From Leucobacter sp. UBA1945 (lineage in GTDB: Bacteria > Actinomycetota > Actinomycetes > Actinomycetales > Microbacteriaceae), in the NCBI GenBank assembly GCA_002336855.1, contig DDEV01000076.1, positions 14,143 through 28,908 on the forward strand: 14,766 bases of DNA, written 5' to 3'. The position numbers were made by a program, and so were the translations under genes. The first letter of the stretch is position 1, and every line of letters starts with the position of its first letter. This document shows, piece after piece, positions 13,723-14,766 of the stretch. The notes beneath the pieces are model-generated. The model was given only the letters and a program-made list of their open reading frames with translations. It did no database searches and was not told the DNA's origin.

Positions 13723-13751
13723 TTGTGGGTACGTAACAAATGGGTTACAGT
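13723..13751 (+). promoter_or_regulatory. Probable rpoB promoter (-35 TTGTGG, 17-bp spacer, -10 TACAGT)
   Basis: TTGTGG (13723-13728) and TACAGT (13746-13751) are separated by 17 bp, a vegetative sigma-70/SigA-type geometry. The start of transcription is expected near 13758, giving a ~137-nt leader. The spacer contains a short dyad, GTAAC (13733-13737) and GTTAC (13744-13748). The leader has no ORF that I can support. The divergent membrane operon must start from the same 236-bp region, but I see no convincing minus-strand promoter. Confidence 0.55.
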
Positions 13752-13894
13752 TGATAGCTGCGCTTCGAATTCTTTTGTGTGCCTTCATATTGCGGTCGGC
13801 CAGCGAGCTCGTTGTTCCTATTTCACGAGCGGATCGAAGCCATCACCGCTATACCAGGTCAGACGGCCCGACGGGGCCCACGGAGGTAGTTTCC

Positions 13895-14766
13895 TTGGCT
13901 GCTGCGCGCAACGCAACTTCCACACATTCACCCAAGAACGGCCGCGCTCACCAGCGGCTCTCGTTCGCCAAGATTAGCGACACCCTGACGGTGCCGAACC
14001 TTCTTGCGCTGCAACTCGAGAGCTTCGACTGGCTCGTCGGTAACGACACGTGGAAAGAACGTGTCGTCGAGGCTCAGAAAGCGGGGCGCGATGACATCGC
14101 CCTGAAGAGCGGCCTCGAGGAGATCTTCGACGAGATCTCGCCGATCGAAGACAACGCAGGCACGATGCAGCTGTCGTTCGAGAACCCGATTCTCGACGAG
14201 CAGAAGTTCTCGATCGAGGAGTGCAAGGAGCGGGGCAAGACCTACTCGGCACCCCTCTATGTCGAGGCAGCGTTCTACAACACCGAGACCCAGGTGCTGA
14301 AGAGCCAGACCGTCTACATGGGCGACTTCCCCATCATGACCGACAAGGGCACCTTCATCATCAACGGCACCGAGCGCGTCATCGTCAGCCAGCTGCACCG
14401 TTCGCCCGGCGTGTTCTTCGAGCATGACAAGGGCAAGACGCACAGCTCGGGCAAGCTGCTGTTTTCCGCCCGCATCATTCCCTACCGCGGCTCCTGGCTC
14501 GACTTCGAGTTCGACCCCAAGGACATTCTGTACTTCCGCGTGGACCGCCGTCGCAAGATGCCGGTCACCATTTTGCTCAAGGCCATTGGCCTGAACCCGG
14601 AATCCATCCTGGCGAACTTCTTCGTCAACGACAACTTCCGCCTGATGGACAGCGGCGCGCAGCTGGAGTTCGTGCCCGAGCGCCTGCGCGGCGAGGTGGC
14701 ACGCTTCGACATCACCGACAAGTCGGGCAAGGTGATCGTGGCCAAGGACAAGCGCGTGACTGCCCG
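13895..14766 (+). CDS. rpoB: RNA polymerase beta subunit, 5' part; chimeric sequence
   Basis: Start of the beta subunit of RNA polymerase, running off the window (290 codons visible). The start is TTG 13895, 7 nt after a strong GGAGGT site (13882-13887). The first ~155 residues are actinobacterial: RLSFAKISDTLTVPNLLALQ, FDWLVGNDTWKER, LEEIFDEISPIED, QTVYMGDFPIMTDKGTFIIN. From about residue 163 the protein reads as proteobacterial: IVSQLHRSPG, FFEHDKGKTHSSGK, ARIIPYRGSWLDFEFDPKD, FRVDRRRKMPVTI, LVPERLRGE-type text. Actinobacterial rpoB has VVSQLVRSPGVYF and IPSRGAWLEFEID at the same positions. The frame is intact because the switch occurs in a near-identical stretch. The gene call is certain, but the composite protein probably exists in no organism. 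Confidence 0.93.
   Translation, partial: MAAARNATSTHSPKNGRAHQRLSFAKISDTLTVPNLLALQLESFDWLVGNDTWKERVVEAQKAGRDDIALKSGLEEIFDEISPIEDNAGTMQLSFENPILDEQKFSIEECKERGKTYSAPLYVEAAFYNTETQVLKSQTVYMGDFPIMTDKGTFIINGTERVIVSQLHRSPGVFFEHDKGKTHSSGKLLFSARIIPYRGSWLDFEFDPKDILYFRVDRRRKMPVTILLKAIGLNPESILANFFVNDNFRLMDSGAQLEFVPERLRGEVARFDITDKSGKVIVAKDKRVTA
14347..14395. other. Likely chimeric junction inside rpoB
   Basis: The last diagnostic actinobacterial codon is the Lys of TDKG (14344-14346); the first diagnostic proteobacterial residues are I163 (14381-14383) and H168 (14396-14398). Between them lies the almost universally conserved NGTERV coding stretch, a typical place for a mis-join of metagenomic or mixed-culture reads. 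Confidence 0.85.
14396..14766. other. Foreign (betaproteobacterial, Comamonadaceae-like) rpoB segment
   Basis: Protein text and codon choice (frequent GTG, CTG and ATT; ATTTTGCTC) fit a betaproteobacterial beta subunit, for example FDPKDILYFRVDRRRK and GLNPESILANFFVNDNF. Nothing to the left of the junction is proteobacterial. It should not be used to place the organism. Confidence 0.85.

Noticed and set aside
13659..13739. Longer start for the first membrane protein of the MoxR operon
   Set aside because: The extension runs through the putative rpoB promoter, and ATG 13658 has an AAGGA ribosome site.
13895..14766. Natural inter-phylum recombination in rpoB
   Set aside because: It is possible in principle, but a switch exactly within a near-identical stretch of an essential, highly conserved gene at the contig end is far better explained by assembly mis-joining.

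Overview
The window looks like high-GC actinobacterial DNA, most likely from a member of Microbacteriaceae. This is inferred from an actinobacterial-type inositol-1-phosphate synthase, a DUF4916 protein, a septum-formation lipoprotein, a mycoredoxin-like glutaredoxin and the characteristic MoxR/DUF58/DUF4350/DUF4129/SpoIIM/RDD cluster. Several genes show a -10-like hexamer 6-7 nt before the start codon, which suggests leaderless mRNAs, a common actinobacterial trait. The exception is the last ~370-420 bp. There the rpoB reading frame switches from actinobacterial to betaproteobacterial (Comamonadaceae-like) sequence, so the right end is most likely a chimeric join between two organisms.

Layout. 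1-657 (-): 5' part of ino1. It is divergent from an inositol monophosphatase-family gene (796-1635, +), so two consecutive inositol biosynthesis steps share one intergenic region. 1711-2286 (+): DUF4916, a Nudix-like protein with a degenerate Nudix box. 2440-2988 (+): septum-formation-type lipoprotein. 3012-3857 (-): AraC-family regulator, divergent from a PhnB/VOC-family gene (3941-4444, +). 4423-4612: three tandem ~60-bp units of nested hairpins between convergent genes. 4645-6277 (-): a tightly coupled unit transcribed in the order glutaredoxin, spermidine-synthase-like methyltransferase-fold protein, SprT-like metalloprotein.

6368-13658 is the largest functional block. It holds an RDD membrane protein (-), a SpoIIM-family membrane protein (+), and a five-gene minus-strand operon with 4-nt stop/start overlaps. 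In transcription order the operon encodes a polytopic membrane protein, DUF4129, DUF4350, a MoxR AAA+ ATPase and DUF58. From memory, the same order and orientation occurs in Mycobacterium tuberculosis around moxR2 (Rv3689-Rv3695). The block is therefore a conserved actinobacterial membrane-associated AAA+ system whose function is poorly understood, not a new acquisition.

13659-13894 is a 236-bp divergent region with a recognisable promoter (-35 TTGTGG, 17-bp spacer, -10 TACAGT) and a ~137-nt leader before rpoB, which starts at TTG 13895 behind a strong GGAGGT site and runs off the window. The points most worth following up are the rpoB chimera, the hairpin array whose base changes preserve pairing only in plus-strand RNA, and the set of probable leaderless starts.
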